From Neobacillus pocheonensis (GTDB lineage: Bacteria > Bacillota > Bacilli > Bacillales > Cytobacillaceae): DNA of 64,000 nt. Positions 1 to 9,058 of the stretch are shown here, in pieces; the first letter of the stretch is position 1; each line of letters starts with the position of its first letter. The stretch covers positions 855,913 through 919,912 of the forward strand of contig JAMQCR010000003.1 of NCBI GenBank assembly GCA_023702235.1, written 5' to 3'. A model generated the notes under the pieces. That model saw nothing but the letters and a program-made list of their open reading frames with translations, was not told where the DNA came from and did not search any database. The position numbers and the translations under genes were made by a program.

Positions 1-16
1 TCGGAGAGTGAGCAGT

Positions 17-550
17 ATGAGGAAAACAACCCGCTTTCCAGTTGAAGGTGCGAACTCTTTATGGCATGTGTACAAAACGGTTCCTTTTTGGAAGGTTGTT
101 AGAAATTTTATTATCATTCAGCTGGCTCGCTACACCCCTTTTTTAGGGATGAAAAATTGGCTTTACCGTTCGTTTTTGGGACTCAAGGTTGGCGAGCAAA
201 CGTCCTTTGCCTTAATGGTGATGCTTGATGTGATGTTTCCGGAAAAAATCAGTGTTGGCAAGAACACCGTGATTGGCTACAATACCACGATCCTTGCCCA
301 TGAGTATTTGATTAAAGAATACCGCCTTGGACCCGTTGAAATCGGTAGTGAAGTGATGATCGGCGCCAATTCGACCATTCTTCCAGGCGTGACAATTGGC
401 GATGGGGCGATTGTCTCGGCAGGTACCCTTGTTCATAAGGATGTTTCTCCCGGATGCTTCGTTGGAGGTAATCCGATGCGGGTTATTTATACGAAGGAAG
501 AGATGGAAAACCGTTGGTCCGATGACCCTATTTATGGAAAAAAAGAGTAA
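17..550 (+). CDS. yvoF: Putative acyltransferase YvoF, left-handed beta-helix (hexapeptide repeat) family
   Basis: Predicted O-acetyltransferase of the hexapeptide-repeat family, 177 residues; substrate unknown. The N-terminal half is YvoF-specific (begins MRKTTRFPVEGANSLW). The C-terminal half carries isoleucine-rich hexapeptide turns typical of a left-handed beta-helix (IGYNTT, IGSEVMIGANSTILPGVTIGDGA), ending with the family-typical GNPMRVIY. The ATG at 17 follows a good GGAGAG ribosome site; a GTG at 8 is in frame but lies within that site. In Bacillus yvoF closes the hprK-lgt-ppaX-yvoF group just before hisZ, and the same order is implied here. Identification rests on synteny and the recalled YvoF sequence; biochemical activity is inference. 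Confidence 0.85.
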   Translation: MRKTTRFPVEGANSLWHVYKTVPFWKVVRNFIIIQLARYTPFLGMKNWLYRSFLGLKVGEQTSFALMVMLDVMFPEKISVGKNTVIGYNTTILAHEYLIKEYRLGPVEIGSEVMIGANSTILPGVTIGDGAIVSAGTLVHKDVSPGCFVGGNPMRVIYTKEEMENRWSDDPIYGKKE

Positions 551-580
551 GCCTGGTCTTCTGACTGGGCTTTTTATTTT
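550..580 (+). terminator. Rho-independent terminator after yvoF
   Basis: AGCCTGGTC and GACTGGGCT form a 9-bp stem (two wobble pairs) with loop TTCT, followed by TTTTATTTT. It starts on the last base of the yvoF stop codon. Confidence 0.75.
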
Positions 581-693
581 GATCTGAATTTTGGCCAACC
601 CGGAAAAACTGTCAAAATCTATGGAACCGATCTTCAAAACCTCAGAATTAATTCTAAAATGAGCTGAATTATTAAATAATAGGGAAAAATAAA

Positions 694-722
694 TTGACGA
701 ATGTTTTTTAAGGAGGTAAACT
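694..722 (+). promoter_or_regulatory. Candidate sigma-A promoter of the his operon
   Basis: TTGACG (694-699), a 17-nt spacer and TAAACT (717-722) lie about 70 bp before hisZ. The -35 is near consensus and the -10 matches 4 of 6 positions. No T-box or other riboswitch was seen in 581-790. Confidence 0.5.
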
Positions 723-790
723 ACAAATAATACTTTAATTCTCTACCATATTAGCAAACTAAAGGATTCTGAAAATAAAGGATGAGCATG

Positions 791-1975
791 ATGAGCCGCT
801 TGTTTATGTTTGAAAAGCCGTTAGGCATGAGAGATACGCTACCAGAGTTATATGAAAAGAAACATCGTGTTCGTTCGTTGATGGAGAATGCGATGAAACG
901 CTGGGGCTACCAATTTATTGAAACACCTGCACTAGAATATTATGAAACCGTTGGAACCGCATCAGCGATTCTGGATACTCAGCTGTTTAAATTACTCGAT
1001 AAAGAGGGTCACACATTGGTCCTAAGGCTTGAAATGACGACACCGATTGCTCGGGTCGCTGCATCAAGACTTTTACAAGACGACCTTCCACTGCGTTTAG
1101 CCTATGCTGCCAATGTGTTTCGAGCTCAGCAGCGCGAAGGTGGCAGACCAGCTGAGTTTGAACAAATCGGCGTCGAATGTATCAATGACGAAACCGTATC
1201 AAGCGATGGCGAAGTCATTTCGTTATTGGTTTCTTCATTAAGAGAAGCGGGGCTGCGTCATTTTCAAGTTTCAATCGGACATGCTAGTTTTGCCCAGGAG
1301 TTATTTTTGCAAATCTTAGGGACAGATGAACGGGCCAATTCGTTAAGAAGATTTTTATATGAAAAAAATTATGTGGGATACAGAGAGCATGTCAATTCCC
1401 TGTCGTTATCTTCGATTGATAAACAAAGGCTTCTTCAATTCCTTGAGTTAAGGGGTGGCGAAGAAGTCATTGGAATGGCGCTTGACATTATCGAGAATGA
1501 ACAAGGCAAACTAGCGATTATGCAGCTCAAGGAGTTGTGGGATGTCGTTAATGACTATAAGGTACAGGATCAAGTGAAATTTGATTTTACCCTTGTCAGC
1601 CATATGAGTTACTATTCAGGAATTTTATTTGAGGTCTACGCTGATAAGGTTGGGTTCCCGATTGGGAATGGCGGTAGATATAGTTTAATAGAAAAATTCG
1701 GAAAGAAAGCAAGTGCTACCGGATTTGCCGTTCGAATTGACCGGCTGTTAGAGTCTCTTGGGGACATGACAGAAGAAACTACCACCAATTGCATTCTTTT
1801 CAGCCTGGAGCGAAGAAAGGAAGCCTTTCGGTTAGCGGAAAAAATGCATGAAGAAGGAACACGGGTTGTTCTTCAAGACATTAACGGCGTGAAAAACCTC
1901 GATGCTTTTACGAAAAAATTTGCTGACACCACTTATTTAATCGGAAAAGCAGGAAAGGAGCCTGCAGATGAATGA
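791..1975 (+). CDS. hisZ: ATP phosphoribosyltransferase regulatory subunit HisZ
   Basis: Regulatory subunit of the short-form ATP phosphoribosyltransferase (HisGS-HisZ), first step of histidine synthesis, cytoplasmic. It is a paralogue of histidyl-tRNA synthetase: class II fold segments are visible in EKPLGMRDTLP near the N-terminus, LVLRLEMTTPIARVAASRL, and FRAQQREGGRPAEFEQIGVE, which is the HisZ form of motif 2. About 394 residues, normal for HisZ. The ATG at 791 (MSRLFMFEKPLG) aligns best with known HisZ starts and is about 9 nt from AAAGGA; in-frame ATGs at 782 and 788 are alternatives. The gene overlaps hisG by 8 nt, so translation is probably coupled. Reading frame intact. Confidence 0.93.
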   Translation: MSRLFMFEKPLGMRDTLPELYEKKHRVRSLMENAMKRWGYQFIETPALEYYETVGTASAILDTQLFKLLDKEGHTLVLRLEMTTPIARVAASRLLQDDLPLRLAYAANVFRAQQREGGRPAEFEQIGVECINDETVSSDGEVISLLVSSLREAGLRHFQVSIGHASFAQELFLQILGTDERANSLRRFLYEKNYVGYREHVNSLSLSSIDKQRLLQFLELRGGEEVIGMALDIIENEQGKLAIMQLKELWDVVNDYKVQDQVKFDFTLVSHMSYYSGILFEVYADKVGFPIGNGGRYSLIEKFGKKASATGFAVRIDRLLESLGDMTEETTTNCILFSLERRKEAFRLAEKMHEEGTRVVLQDINGVKNLDAFTKKFADTTYLIGKAGKEPADE

Positions 1976-2603
1976 AATACTAACGATTGCGATGCCAAAA
2001 GGCAGGATTTTTGAAGAGGCAGTTGAATTACTTCGGAAAGCAGGTTACCAACTGCCACCGGAATTTGATGAATCAAGGAAATTAATTCTTGAGATTGAAG
2101 AGGAAGGGCTTCGGTTTATTTTGGCAAAACCGACGGATGTTCCCACCTATGTCGAACATGGGGTGGCCGATATCGGAATCGCTGGTAAGGATGTTATGCT
2201 CGAAGAGGAACGGGACGTTTACGAGCTTCTCGATTTACGGATTAGCGGCTGCTATTTAGCAGTTGCGGCCTGCCAGGCACAAAAATGAACGATGTTGCCC
2301 CAAAAATTGCGACCAAATATCCGAATGTGGCGGCGGGATTTCCGGGAACAAGGGGAACAGGTTGAAATTATTAAATTAAATGGATCAATCGAGCTCGCCC
2401 CCATCATTGGGCTGGCAGACCGGATTGTGGATATTGTTTCAACTGGACGAACGCTAGTGGAAAACGGACTAGTGGAATATGAGAGAATTGTCGATGTGAC
2501 ATCGAGGTTAATCGTAAATCCGGTCAGTTACCGGATCAAAGACAAAACGATAAATGACCTTGTCGCGCGGTTAAGTGAAGTAGTTTCATTGGAGGTCAAA
2601 TAA
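1968..2603 (+). CDS. hisG: ATP phosphoribosyltransferase catalytic subunit HisG, short form (frame broken twice here)
   Basis: Condenses ATP and PRPP to phosphoribosyl-ATP, the committed step of histidine synthesis; the short form needs HisZ. The start MNEILTIAMPKGRIFEEAVELLRKAGY, the KPTDVPTYVEHGVADIGIAGKDV region and the C-terminal PRPP-loop region (DRIVDIVSTGRTL) are all present. The frame is lost near 2268 (one base missing in GCGGGCCTG, giving a premature TGA at 2286-2288). It is regained near 2340, where two bases are missing before FREQGEQVEIIKLNG. The intervening residues (LPGTKMNDVAPKIATKYPNVA) are recovered in a second frame, so the coding content is complete. Two compensating losses of 1 and 2 nt suggest sequencing error. 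Full length about 212 residues, as expected. Confidence 0.88.
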
Positions 2604-2604
2604 T

Positions 2605-3875
2605 ATGAAAATACTACAAGTGAAGGAGCTTGCCTCTATTAAGCGGTCGATTGAAGCGGGCACAGAGGACCAGCTGGTAGTTGTTAAAAAGATTATCACA
2701 GATATCCGTGCCAGAGGCGACGCTGCGTTAAAAGAGTATACAGAAAAATTTGATTGTATCCATCTGTCCTCGTTCATGGTAAGTGAAAGCGAATTTGCTG
2801 AAGCTTATCACCAAGTGGAGGAACGCTTTGTATCGATTGTTCGTGAAGCAGCGGTTAACATCCGCTCTTTCCACGAAAAACAATTATGGCCATCATGGAT
2901 GACCACGGAAGAAAATGGTACGATTCTTGGCCAAAAAATCACCGCGCTTGATTCGGTCGGCGTGTATGTTCCTGGTGGAACGGCAGCGTATCCCTCTTCA
3001 GTACTGATGAATGTCATTCCAGCAAAGGTAGCAGGTGTAAAACGAATTGTCATGGTTTCCCCACCTGACGAAAACGGGAAATTACCTGCTGCTGTTCTGA
3101 TTGCCGCAAAAGAAACGGGAGTAGAGGAAATTTATAAGATCGGCGGTGCCCAAGCGATTGCCGCACTTGCCTATGGAACCGAATCGATTTTCCCTGTTGA
3201 TAAAATTACTGGTCCAGGAAATATCTATGTCGCTTTAGCAAAACGAGAGGTTTTTGGTGATGTCGCAATTGATATGATTGCTGGTCCAAGTGAAATTGCC
3301 GTTCTTGCTGATGAAACAGCAAAAGCCGATGAAATAGCCGCTGACCTGTTATCACAGGCGGAGCACGACGTGCGTGCGTGCAGTGTTCTCGTTACACCTT
3401 CCTTGCGATTAGCGGAAGAGGTATCCTTAGAAGTGGAAAAACAGCTGGCTGTGTTACCGAGAAAAGATATCGCGGAACGATCAATCGAGGATTATGGTGC
3501 TATTTACGTTACGGAAACGATGGATGAAGCAGTGGAAACGGTCAACCGTCTGGCGCCAGAGCACCTTGAAGTGATGACGGAAAATGCAATGGAGCTTCTC
3601 GGGAAAATTCGTCATGCTGGAGCGATTTTTATTGGCCGTTATAGCTCGGAGCCCGTTGGCGATTATTTTGCCTGCCAAAACCATGTCTTGCCGACAAACG
3701 GGACGGCCGTTTTTCAAGTCCGCTTAATGTCGATGATTTTCAAAAGAAATCGAGTGTAATTATATATAGTGAAAAAGCTTTAAAAGAAAATGGGACAAAA
3801 ATTGCTGAATTCGCCCGCATGGAAGGTCTTGAAGCCCATGCCCGGGCTGTTGAAACACGATTAAAAAAGATGTAA
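2605..3875 (+). CDS. hisD: Histidinol dehydrogenase HisD (frameshift near the 3' end)
   Basis: NAD-dependent, zinc-containing enzyme that oxidises L-histidinol to histidine in two steps. Diagnostic segments are VGVYVPGGTAAYPSSVLMN, the KITGPGNIYVALAKREVFG region and LLSQAEHDVRA. The frame is lost at about 3713: a T-run in GCCGTTTTTCAAG is one base short. The remaining codons (SSPLNVDDFQKKSSVIIYS to ARAVETRLKKM) continue in the next frame to TAA at 3873-3875. The restored protein is about 423 residues, close to B. subtilis HisD. The usual YFAGPNHVLP reads YFACQNHVLP here; since the break is close by, the two changed residues may also be errors. ATG at 2605 has GGAGG 9 nt upstream, 1 nt after the hisG stop. 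Confidence 0.88.
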
Positions 3876-3886
3876 GGAGGCCATTT

Positions 3887-4472
3887 ATGGAGAGAGTAGC
3901 AAGTATCGAACGGTATACAAATGAAACAAAAATTCAACTGTCATTAGCAATTGATGGTGAAGGAAAGTCGGAGCTTGAAACAGGGGTGCCTTTTATGACC
4001 CATATGCTCGATTTGTTCACGAAACACGGACAATTTAACTTAACGGTTAATGCTGATGGTGATACGGAAGTCGATGATCACCACACAACTGAAGATATTG
4101 GTATTTGTTTAGGACAGGCGCTAAGAGAGGCGCTTGGAGACAAAAAAGGAATCAAACGCTACGGAAATGCGTTTGTGCCGATGGATGAGGCGTTAGCCCA
4201 GGTGGTTGTCGACCTTAGCAACCGGCCACATTTGGAAATGCGCGCTGAATTCCCTGGCCAGAAAGTTGGGACTTTTGATACTGAGCTTGTTCATGAATTT
4301 CTTTGGAAGCTCGCGCTTGATGCCAGAATGAATCTTCATGTCATTGTTCATTATGGCAAAAATACCCACCACATGATTGAGGCCGTTTTTAAAGCCTTGC
4401 CGTGCCCTTGACGAAGCAACGACGATTGATCCCCGGATCAAGGGGGTTCCATCAACGAAAGGGATGTTATAG
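3887..4472 (+). CDS. hisB: Imidazoleglycerol-phosphate dehydratase HisB (frameshift near the 3' end)
   Basis: Manganese-dependent dehydration of imidazole glycerol phosphate to imidazole acetol phosphate. Metal-binding histidine motifs typical of the family are visible: DDHHTTEDIG near residue 65 and the C-terminal ARMNLHVIVHYGKNTHHMIEAVFK region. After FKAL two bases are missing (about 4402), giving an early TGA at 4409-4411. In the other frame the C-terminus continues ARALDEATTIDPRIKGVPST and stops at 4470-4472, directly abutting hisH. The restored length is 195 residues, normal for a monofunctional HisB. AAGGAGG precedes the ATG. Confidence 0.9.
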
Positions 4473-5099
4473 ATGATTGGAATTGTCGATTATGGCATGG
4501 GGAACCTGTTTAGTGTAAGTAAAGCGCTCGAGCGATTAGGGGCCAACTTTTTTATATCAAGTGAAAAAAAGGATTTACTTGGAGCCGATGCATTGCTTCT
4601 CCCTGGGGTAGGATCCTTTCGTGACGCCATGGAACGTTTGCAGGTCGATACAATAAAGGAATTTGCAGCGTCGGGTAAACCGCTTCTTGGAATTTGCCTA
4701 GGCATGCAGCTGCTTTTTGAAAATAGCGAAGAAAACGGGTTAACGAAAGGGTTAGGGTTACTTCCTGGAAGTGTTCGTCGATTCCCAGGCCGGACATCAG
4801 AAGGAGAACAATATAAGGTGCCTCACATGGGCTGGAACCGGCTAGAATTTGTAAAGTCCTCTCCCATTTTGAAAAATCTTGAAGAAGATTATGTGTACTT
4901 CGTTCATTCTTATTTTGTGAATGCGGAAAATTCTAATGTACTACTGGCAAAAGCTGATTACCATAAACAAGTTTCAGCGGTTGTCGGTCGTGACAATATT
5001 TTTGGGATGCAATTTCATCCAGAAAAAAGCAGCAAGCTGGGGATGGCCTTGTTGAATAACTTTTTACAGCTTGTTGAAGAAAGGAAGGTGGTTCGATGA
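4473..5099 (+). CDS. hisH: Imidazole glycerol phosphate synthase glutaminase subunit HisH
   Basis: Class I glutamine amidotransferase subunit that supplies ammonia to HisF. The catalytic triad is intact: nucleophile Cys75 in GICLGMQ, and His182 and Glu184 in QFHPEKS. The start MIGIVDYGMGNLFSV is the family hallmark. It has 208 residues, the normal length. It begins immediately after the hisB stop codon and overlaps hisA by 4 nt (ATGA), so it is translationally coupled inside the his operon. Frame intact. Confidence 0.96.
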   Translation: MIGIVDYGMGNLFSVSKALERLGANFFISSEKKDLLGADALLLPGVGSFRDAMERLQVDTIKEFAASGKPLLGICLGMQLLFENSEENGLTKGLGLLPGSVRRFPGRTSEGEQYKVPHMGWNRLEFVKSSPILKNLEEDYVYFVHSYFVNAENSNVLLAKADYHKQVSAVVGRDNIFGMQFHPEKSSKLGMALLNNFLQLVEERKVVR

Positions 5100-5833
5100 G
5101 CATTACCATTTATCCAGCGATTGATATGCGTGGTGGAAATTGTGTCCGCCTCTTGCAGGGTGATTATGACAAGGAAACCGTTTATGGAGATTCACCTTTT
5201 GATATGGCTCAAACGTTTGCGGCTGAAGGTGCCGAGTGGATTCATATGGTTGACCTTGATGGAGCAAAGGATGGCATTCGTGTGAATGACCGATTTGTGA
5301 TTAAGGCTGCTAAGCAGCTGTCAGTTAAAATTCAAATTGGCGGCGGCATTCGTTCTGAAGAAGATATTCTTCATTACCTTGAAAATGGCGTCAGTCGCGT
5401 TATAATCGGCAGTATCGCCGTTTCGAATCCGGATTTTGCCACTGAAATGATCAAAAAATATGGAGGGAAAATTGCCGTCGGAATTGATGCGAAAAACGGT
5501 TATGTCGCTACCCATGGCTGGCTTGATACATCAGAAGTAAAAGCTGTTGAGCTTGGCAAACGCTTTGCTGATGCTGGTGCAGAGACGTTTATCTTTACCG
5601 ATATTGCTACAGATGGAACTCTTTCATGGCCTCAATATTGCCGCTGTTTGCGAAATGGCAGAAGTAACAGGAAAAAATGTGATTGCTTCAGGTGGTGTAA
5701 GCAGTTTAGCTGATTTAAACGCTGTTAAGTCGGTTGAGTTTAAAGGGGTCTGTGGTGCGATTGTTGGTAAGGCTCTTTATGAAAACCGCTTTACTCTGAA
5801 GGAAGCGTTAGATGAGGTGCGAGTATGGCCTAA
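5096..5833 (+). CDS. hisA: ProFAR isomerase HisA (frameshift, and stop codon distorted by a second indel)
   Basis: Phosphoribosylformimino-5-aminoimidazole carboxamide ribotide isomerase, a (beta/alpha)8 barrel. The N-terminal YPAIDMRGGNCVRLLQGDY carries the catalytic aspartate, and the C-terminal half (IASGGVSSLADLN, GAIVGKALYENRF) is intact. Near 5625-5632 the expected TLSGPNIAAVCEM is corrupted (net +1 or -2) and the frame changes. The true stop is probably TAA at 5831-5833: one C of a CCC run at 5829-5830 appears lost, which otherwise lets the frame run on to 5858. Restored length 245 residues, identical to B. subtilis HisA. Confidence 0.87.
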
Positions 5834-6585
5834 CAAAGCGAATTATTCCTTGCCTTGATGTGAAGGAAGGAAGAGTAGTAAAAGGGGTTCAATTTGTCCA
5901 GCTCCGCGATGCCGGCGATCCCGTCGAACTGGCAAGATTTTATGATGAGCAAGGTGCCGATGAGCTCGTTTTTCTGGATATCTCAGCTTCAGTTGAAGGC
6001 AGAAAAACGATGGTCGAAGTCGTCAAAGCGGTAGCCTCTGAACTAGCAATTCCATTTACGGTTGGCGGAGGAATCAATGCATTGGAGGATATGAAAAGAA
6101 TTCTCCGCGCTGGTGCTGATAAAGTGTCATTGAATACCGCTGCGGTTTTGAACCCTTCTTTGATAAAAGAAGGCGCCGACTTTTTTGGTTCCCAGTGTAT
6201 TGTTGTCGCGATTGATGCTAAGTATGATGAAGAGCTAGGAACATGGCGAGTATTTACCCACGGAGGCAGAACACCTGTCAATAAGAAAGTTGTAGAGTGG
6301 GCGAAAGAAGCAGTGGAGCTTGGTGCGGGTGAAATTTTATTAACCAGTATGGATTGTGATGGTGAGAAAAGTGGGTTCGACTTGGAATTGACAAAGGCTG
6401 TTAGTGAAGCAGTTTCAGTCCCAGTCATCGCTTCCGGCGGCGCCGGAAATGCCAGTCATTTTGAAGCTGCCTTTTTAGCTGGTAAAGCAGACGCTGCGCT
6501 TGCGGCTTCGATTTTTCACTATAAAGAAACATCTGTACATGAAGTAAAAACCTACCTAGGGGAAAAAGGAGTGACCGTAAGATGA
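5825..6585 (+). CDS. hisF: Imidazole glycerol phosphate synthase cyclase subunit HisF
   Basis: Cyclase partner of HisH; forms imidazole glycerol phosphate and AICAR. Catalytic aspartates are present in TKRIIPCLDVKEG and VVAIDAKYD; phosphate-binding GGGI and ASGGAG loops are also seen. The natural start is most likely the ATG at 5825, preceded by GAGGTG at 5813-5818. It would encode MALTKRIIP if a C missing from the CCC run at 5829-5830 is restored, and it overlaps the hisA stop. As the sequence stands, the frame is open from an upstream ATG at 5812 (MRCEYGLTKR), which I regard as an artefact. Overlaps hisI by 4 nt (ATGA). Confidence 0.93.
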
Positions 6586-7199
6586 ATGTTAAGTTTGATG
6601 AAAAGGGGCTCGTGCCTGCGATCATCCAGGATGCCTCAACGAAGGAAGTATTAACATTAGCCTATATGAACAAGGAATCGCTTGATAAAACTTTGGAAAC
6701 AGGGGAAACGTGGTTTTTTAGCCGCTCCCGACAGGAATTGTGGCACAAGGGAGAGACAAGCGGGAACACGCAGAGAGTCGTTAGTGTCAATTACGACTGT
6801 GATCAGGACGCATTGCTTGTTTTAGTGAATCCCAAAGGACCTGCTTGTCATACGGGTGCGGTGAGCTGTTTTTCTGAGCGGGTTTTTGAAGGTAATACGA
6901 GCTTGGGTGATTATCAGATTTTAGAGTCGCTTGAAAAGGTGATTTTAGATCGTGAGCGTGAGCGTCCAGAAGGCGCCTATACGACATACCTTTTTGAAAA
7001 AGGTGTAGATAAAATTTTGAAAAAAGTCGGCGAAGAGGCGGCTGAGGTGATTATTGCAGCCAAGAACCGTGACCATGGTGAGCTGAAATGGGAGGCATCC
7101 GATTTGCTATATCATTTAATGGTGCTCTTGGTTGAACAGGAGCTTCCTTTTACAGAAGTACTGCGGACACTTGAAGAAAGACACAAAGACCGGTCCTAA
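6582..7199 (+). CDS. hisI: Bifunctional phosphoribosyl-AMP cyclohydrolase / phosphoribosyl-ATP pyrophosphatase HisI(E)
   Basis: Fusion enzyme for steps 2 and 3 of histidine synthesis. The cyclohydrolase domain (about residues 1-110) has WFFSRSRQELWHKGETSGN and zinc-ligand cysteines in VNYDCDQDA and GPACHTGAVSC. The pyrophosphohydrolase domain (about 115-205) has KILKKVGEEAAEVIIAAKN and EASDLLYHLMVLL. It has 205 residues, normal for the fused form. Last gene of the his operon; a terminator overlaps its stop codon. Confidence 0.95.
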   Translation: MNVKFDEKGLVPAIIQDASTKEVLTLAYMNKESLDKTLETGETWFFSRSRQELWHKGETSGNTQRVVSVNYDCDQDALLVLVNPKGPACHTGAVSCFSERVFEGNTSLGDYQILESLEKVILDRERERPEGAYTTYLFEKGVDKILKKVGEEAAEVIIAAKNRDHGELKWEASDLLYHLMVLLVEQELPFTEVLRTLEERHKDRS

Positions 7200-7216
7200 T
7201 AGGGCTGGTTTTTTTG
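7189..7216 (+). terminator. Terminator of the his operon
   Basis: ACCGGTCC/GGGCTGGT hairpin (wobble pairs allowed) with loop TAATA, then TTTTTTT. The left arm begins inside the last codons of hisI. Confidence 0.75.
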
Positions 7217-7299
7217 TGAAGGGGGTGTGATTGAAAAGCCCCCTCTCCACCCTCGCAAAATCACCATCCGCCAATCTCTTCTCGTACATGTCACAGTTA

Positions 7300-7308
7300 T
7301 GGTATACT
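7300..7308 (+). promoter_or_regulatory. Extended -10 promoter before yvcD
   Basis: TGGTATACT gives an extended -10 element (TGN plus TATACT) 38 bp before the yvcD start. No convincing -35 hexamer is seen at the right distance. Confidence 0.45.
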
Positions 7309-7345
7309 ACATTAGTTATGTTTAAATGAAAGATGGAGGACCTTC

Positions 7346-8839
7346 ATGGGTAAAGACGCGAAAGCAAGAATTCAAAAAGGAAAAGTACTTTCATTTGTTC
7401 CGACGGGGGAATACTATTTCACGAAGGGTGTAAAGGCCTTTCATCGGCGTGATTTTAAAAAGGCAAAAAAATATCTCGGGGTGGCCCTTCAGCTTGAGCC
7501 GGGTGAACCGATGATTGCATGCCAGCTTGCCATTGTTTCAACGGAACTAGGCGAGTTTGAAAATTCCAATCGACTCTTGCATCAAATCCTTGAAGAACTG
7601 GACGAAGAAATGACGGAATGTCATTATTTTTTGGCTAATAATTATGCCCATTTGGGATTTTTTAAAGATGCTTATCACCATGCTAAACTTTATTTACAGC
7701 TAGATCCAGATGGTGATTTTATAGAAGATACGGAAGATCTGCTCGAATTGCTTACTTTAGAGGAAGAAGGACTGGAGGATGAGCTGTATCAGCAGGATGA
7801 TCTGATAATAAAGCAGGAGCAAGCCCGCGACCTTTTGGAATCAGGTTACTTTCCAAAAGCGATTGAGCTTTTAAAGGATGTTGTTGAACAGTACCCAGAA
7901 TATTGGTCTGCGTACAATAATTTAGCCCTTGCTTATTTTTACTTAGGGAAAACGGAAAAGGCGGAAGCCATCTTAACAGATGTTTTGAAGCGGAATCCGG
8001 GAAATCTCCATGCTCTTTGTAACCGGCTTGTATTTGCCCATTATCAGAGTCAGACTGAAAATGCCGAAGCATTAATGGATACATTAAAAAAAATTCAGCC
8101 GCTTCTATCAGAACATCAGTTTAAGTTAGGGGCAACCTTTGCATTAGTCGGGGAGTATGAACTGGCATATGTATGGCTTAAAAAGTTATATAAACGTGGA
8201 TTTGAAGGAGACGGTCCGTTTTATTACTGGCTATCCTATTCAGCCTTTTATACTGGATATGAAAACTTTGCAAAAAGTATTTGGAAAATCGTCCTTCAAA
8301 TCAATCCGGACAAAGAGGGCTTCGAGCCTTGGAACGCTTCACAGCCACCAACAAATGGTATCGAAGATCACCCTGGGTCTATTTTTCAAAAGCTGGAAAG
8401 TACCTATATCGAAGAACGATTGTTTGCGATTTTCCTCGCAACGGTTTCAAGTAAGAAAGATGAAATTCTTTCATCGAAGCGGTTGTTTCAAAATCAAAAG
8501 CTTACACCTCTCGAAAGGGAATACCTTTCATTTGTAAAGTCAGGTATGCCTTCAGTTACGGCGGAAGTCCATCAAGTAGCGGAAATTTTATACCAAAACC
8601 ATCAACCAATCGGAATGGTTGAGTCTGGTTTATATTTAATGTGGTTTTCTGTTTTGGAGGAAATGTCCCAATCCGGTATACGTTTGAAAAACAAGAATGG
8701 ATGGGCTGGAGCGATTGAATATGTTTGGAATAAGCTCCGCAGTGAAAAAGTGTCACAACAAGAAATTGCTGAACGTTATGGGGTATCATCGGCAACAGTT
8801 GGTAAATATGTAAAAATGGTGAACTCCTTACTAAAATGA
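7346..8839 (+). CDS. yvcD: TPR-repeat protein YvcD with C-terminal HTH
   Basis: 497-residue cytoplasmic tetratricopeptide-repeat protein located, as in Bacillus, between hisI and trxB. TPR-like helices are visible from about residue 18 (GEYYFTKGVKAFHRRDFKKA), again at about 150-240 (ARDLLESGYFPKAIELLKDV, then YWSAYNNLALAYFYLGKTEK), and further on. The last 45 residues include a helix-turn-helix-like segment (SQQEIAERYGVSSATVGKYV). There is no signal peptide or membrane segment. The role is unknown; TPRs imply protein-protein contacts, and the HTH could contact DNA or another protein. ATG at 7346 has GGAGGA upstream. Frame intact. Confidence 0.85.
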   Translation: MGKDAKARIQKGKVLSFVPTGEYYFTKGVKAFHRRDFKKAKKYLGVALQLEPGEPMIACQLAIVSTELGEFENSNRLLHQILEELDEEMTECHYFLANNYAHLGFFKDAYHHAKLYLQLDPDGDFIEDTEDLLELLTLEEEGLEDELYQQDDLIIKQEQARDLLESGYFPKAIELLKDVVEQYPEYWSAYNNLALAYFYLGKTEKAEAILTDVLKRNPGNLHALCNRLVFAHYQSQTENAEALMDTLKKIQPLLSEHQFKLGATFALVGEYELAYVWLKKLYKRGFEGDGPFYYWLSYSAFYTGYENFAKSIWKIVLQINPDKEGFEPWNASQPPTNGIEDHPGSIFQKLESTYIEERLFAIFLATVSSKKDEILSSKRLFQNQKLTPLEREYLSFVKSGMPSVTAEVHQVAEILYQNHQPIGMVESGLYLMWFSVLEEMSQSGIRLKNKNGWAGAIEYVWNKLRSEKVSQQEIAERYGVSSATVGKYVKMVNSLLK

Positions 8840-8840
8840 T

Positions 8841-8962
8841 GTCTAGCTCCAGCGCCTAGGGGCTCGGGGTCATAAGTTAATCCGTCAAGAAGGTAAAAGG
8901 GTAACCTTCCTGCCGGCTTGTCTTATGCCTGTTGCCCCTGAGCAAGGCGCTTCCGCTTTTCT
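8841..8962 (+). repeat. Dispersed intergenic repeat, copy 1
   Basis: A 122-bp element, beginning GTCTAGCTCCAGCGCC and ending GCAAGGCGCTTCCGCTTTT, with complementary ends (AGCGCC/GGCGCT) and an inner hairpin around AAGGTAAAAGGGTAACCTT. A diverged copy of the same length lies at 10187-10308, so the two flank trxB. I recall the TCTAGCTCCAGCGCC start as common in Bacillus intergenic regions. Confidence 0.75.
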
Positions 8963-9058
8963 TTGAGCATTTATTTGGACTAAAAAACATTTGTTTTATA
9001 CGATAATGTAACAGGGAATGTTATTACTTAATAGCCATGTAAGGAGTGGAATAAACAA

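Noticed and set aside
212..637. Minus-strand open frame opposite yvoF
   Set aside because: Antisense shadow of hexapeptide-repeat codons; low-complexity product.
551..790. T-box (histidine) leader before hisZ
   Set aside because: No T-box sequence or specifier hairpin seen; only a plain promoter candidate.
5940..6428. Long minus-strand open frame (162 codons) opposite hisF
   Set aside because: Ser/Thr-rich shadow translation of a well-conserved gene, with no ribosome site and no recognisable family.
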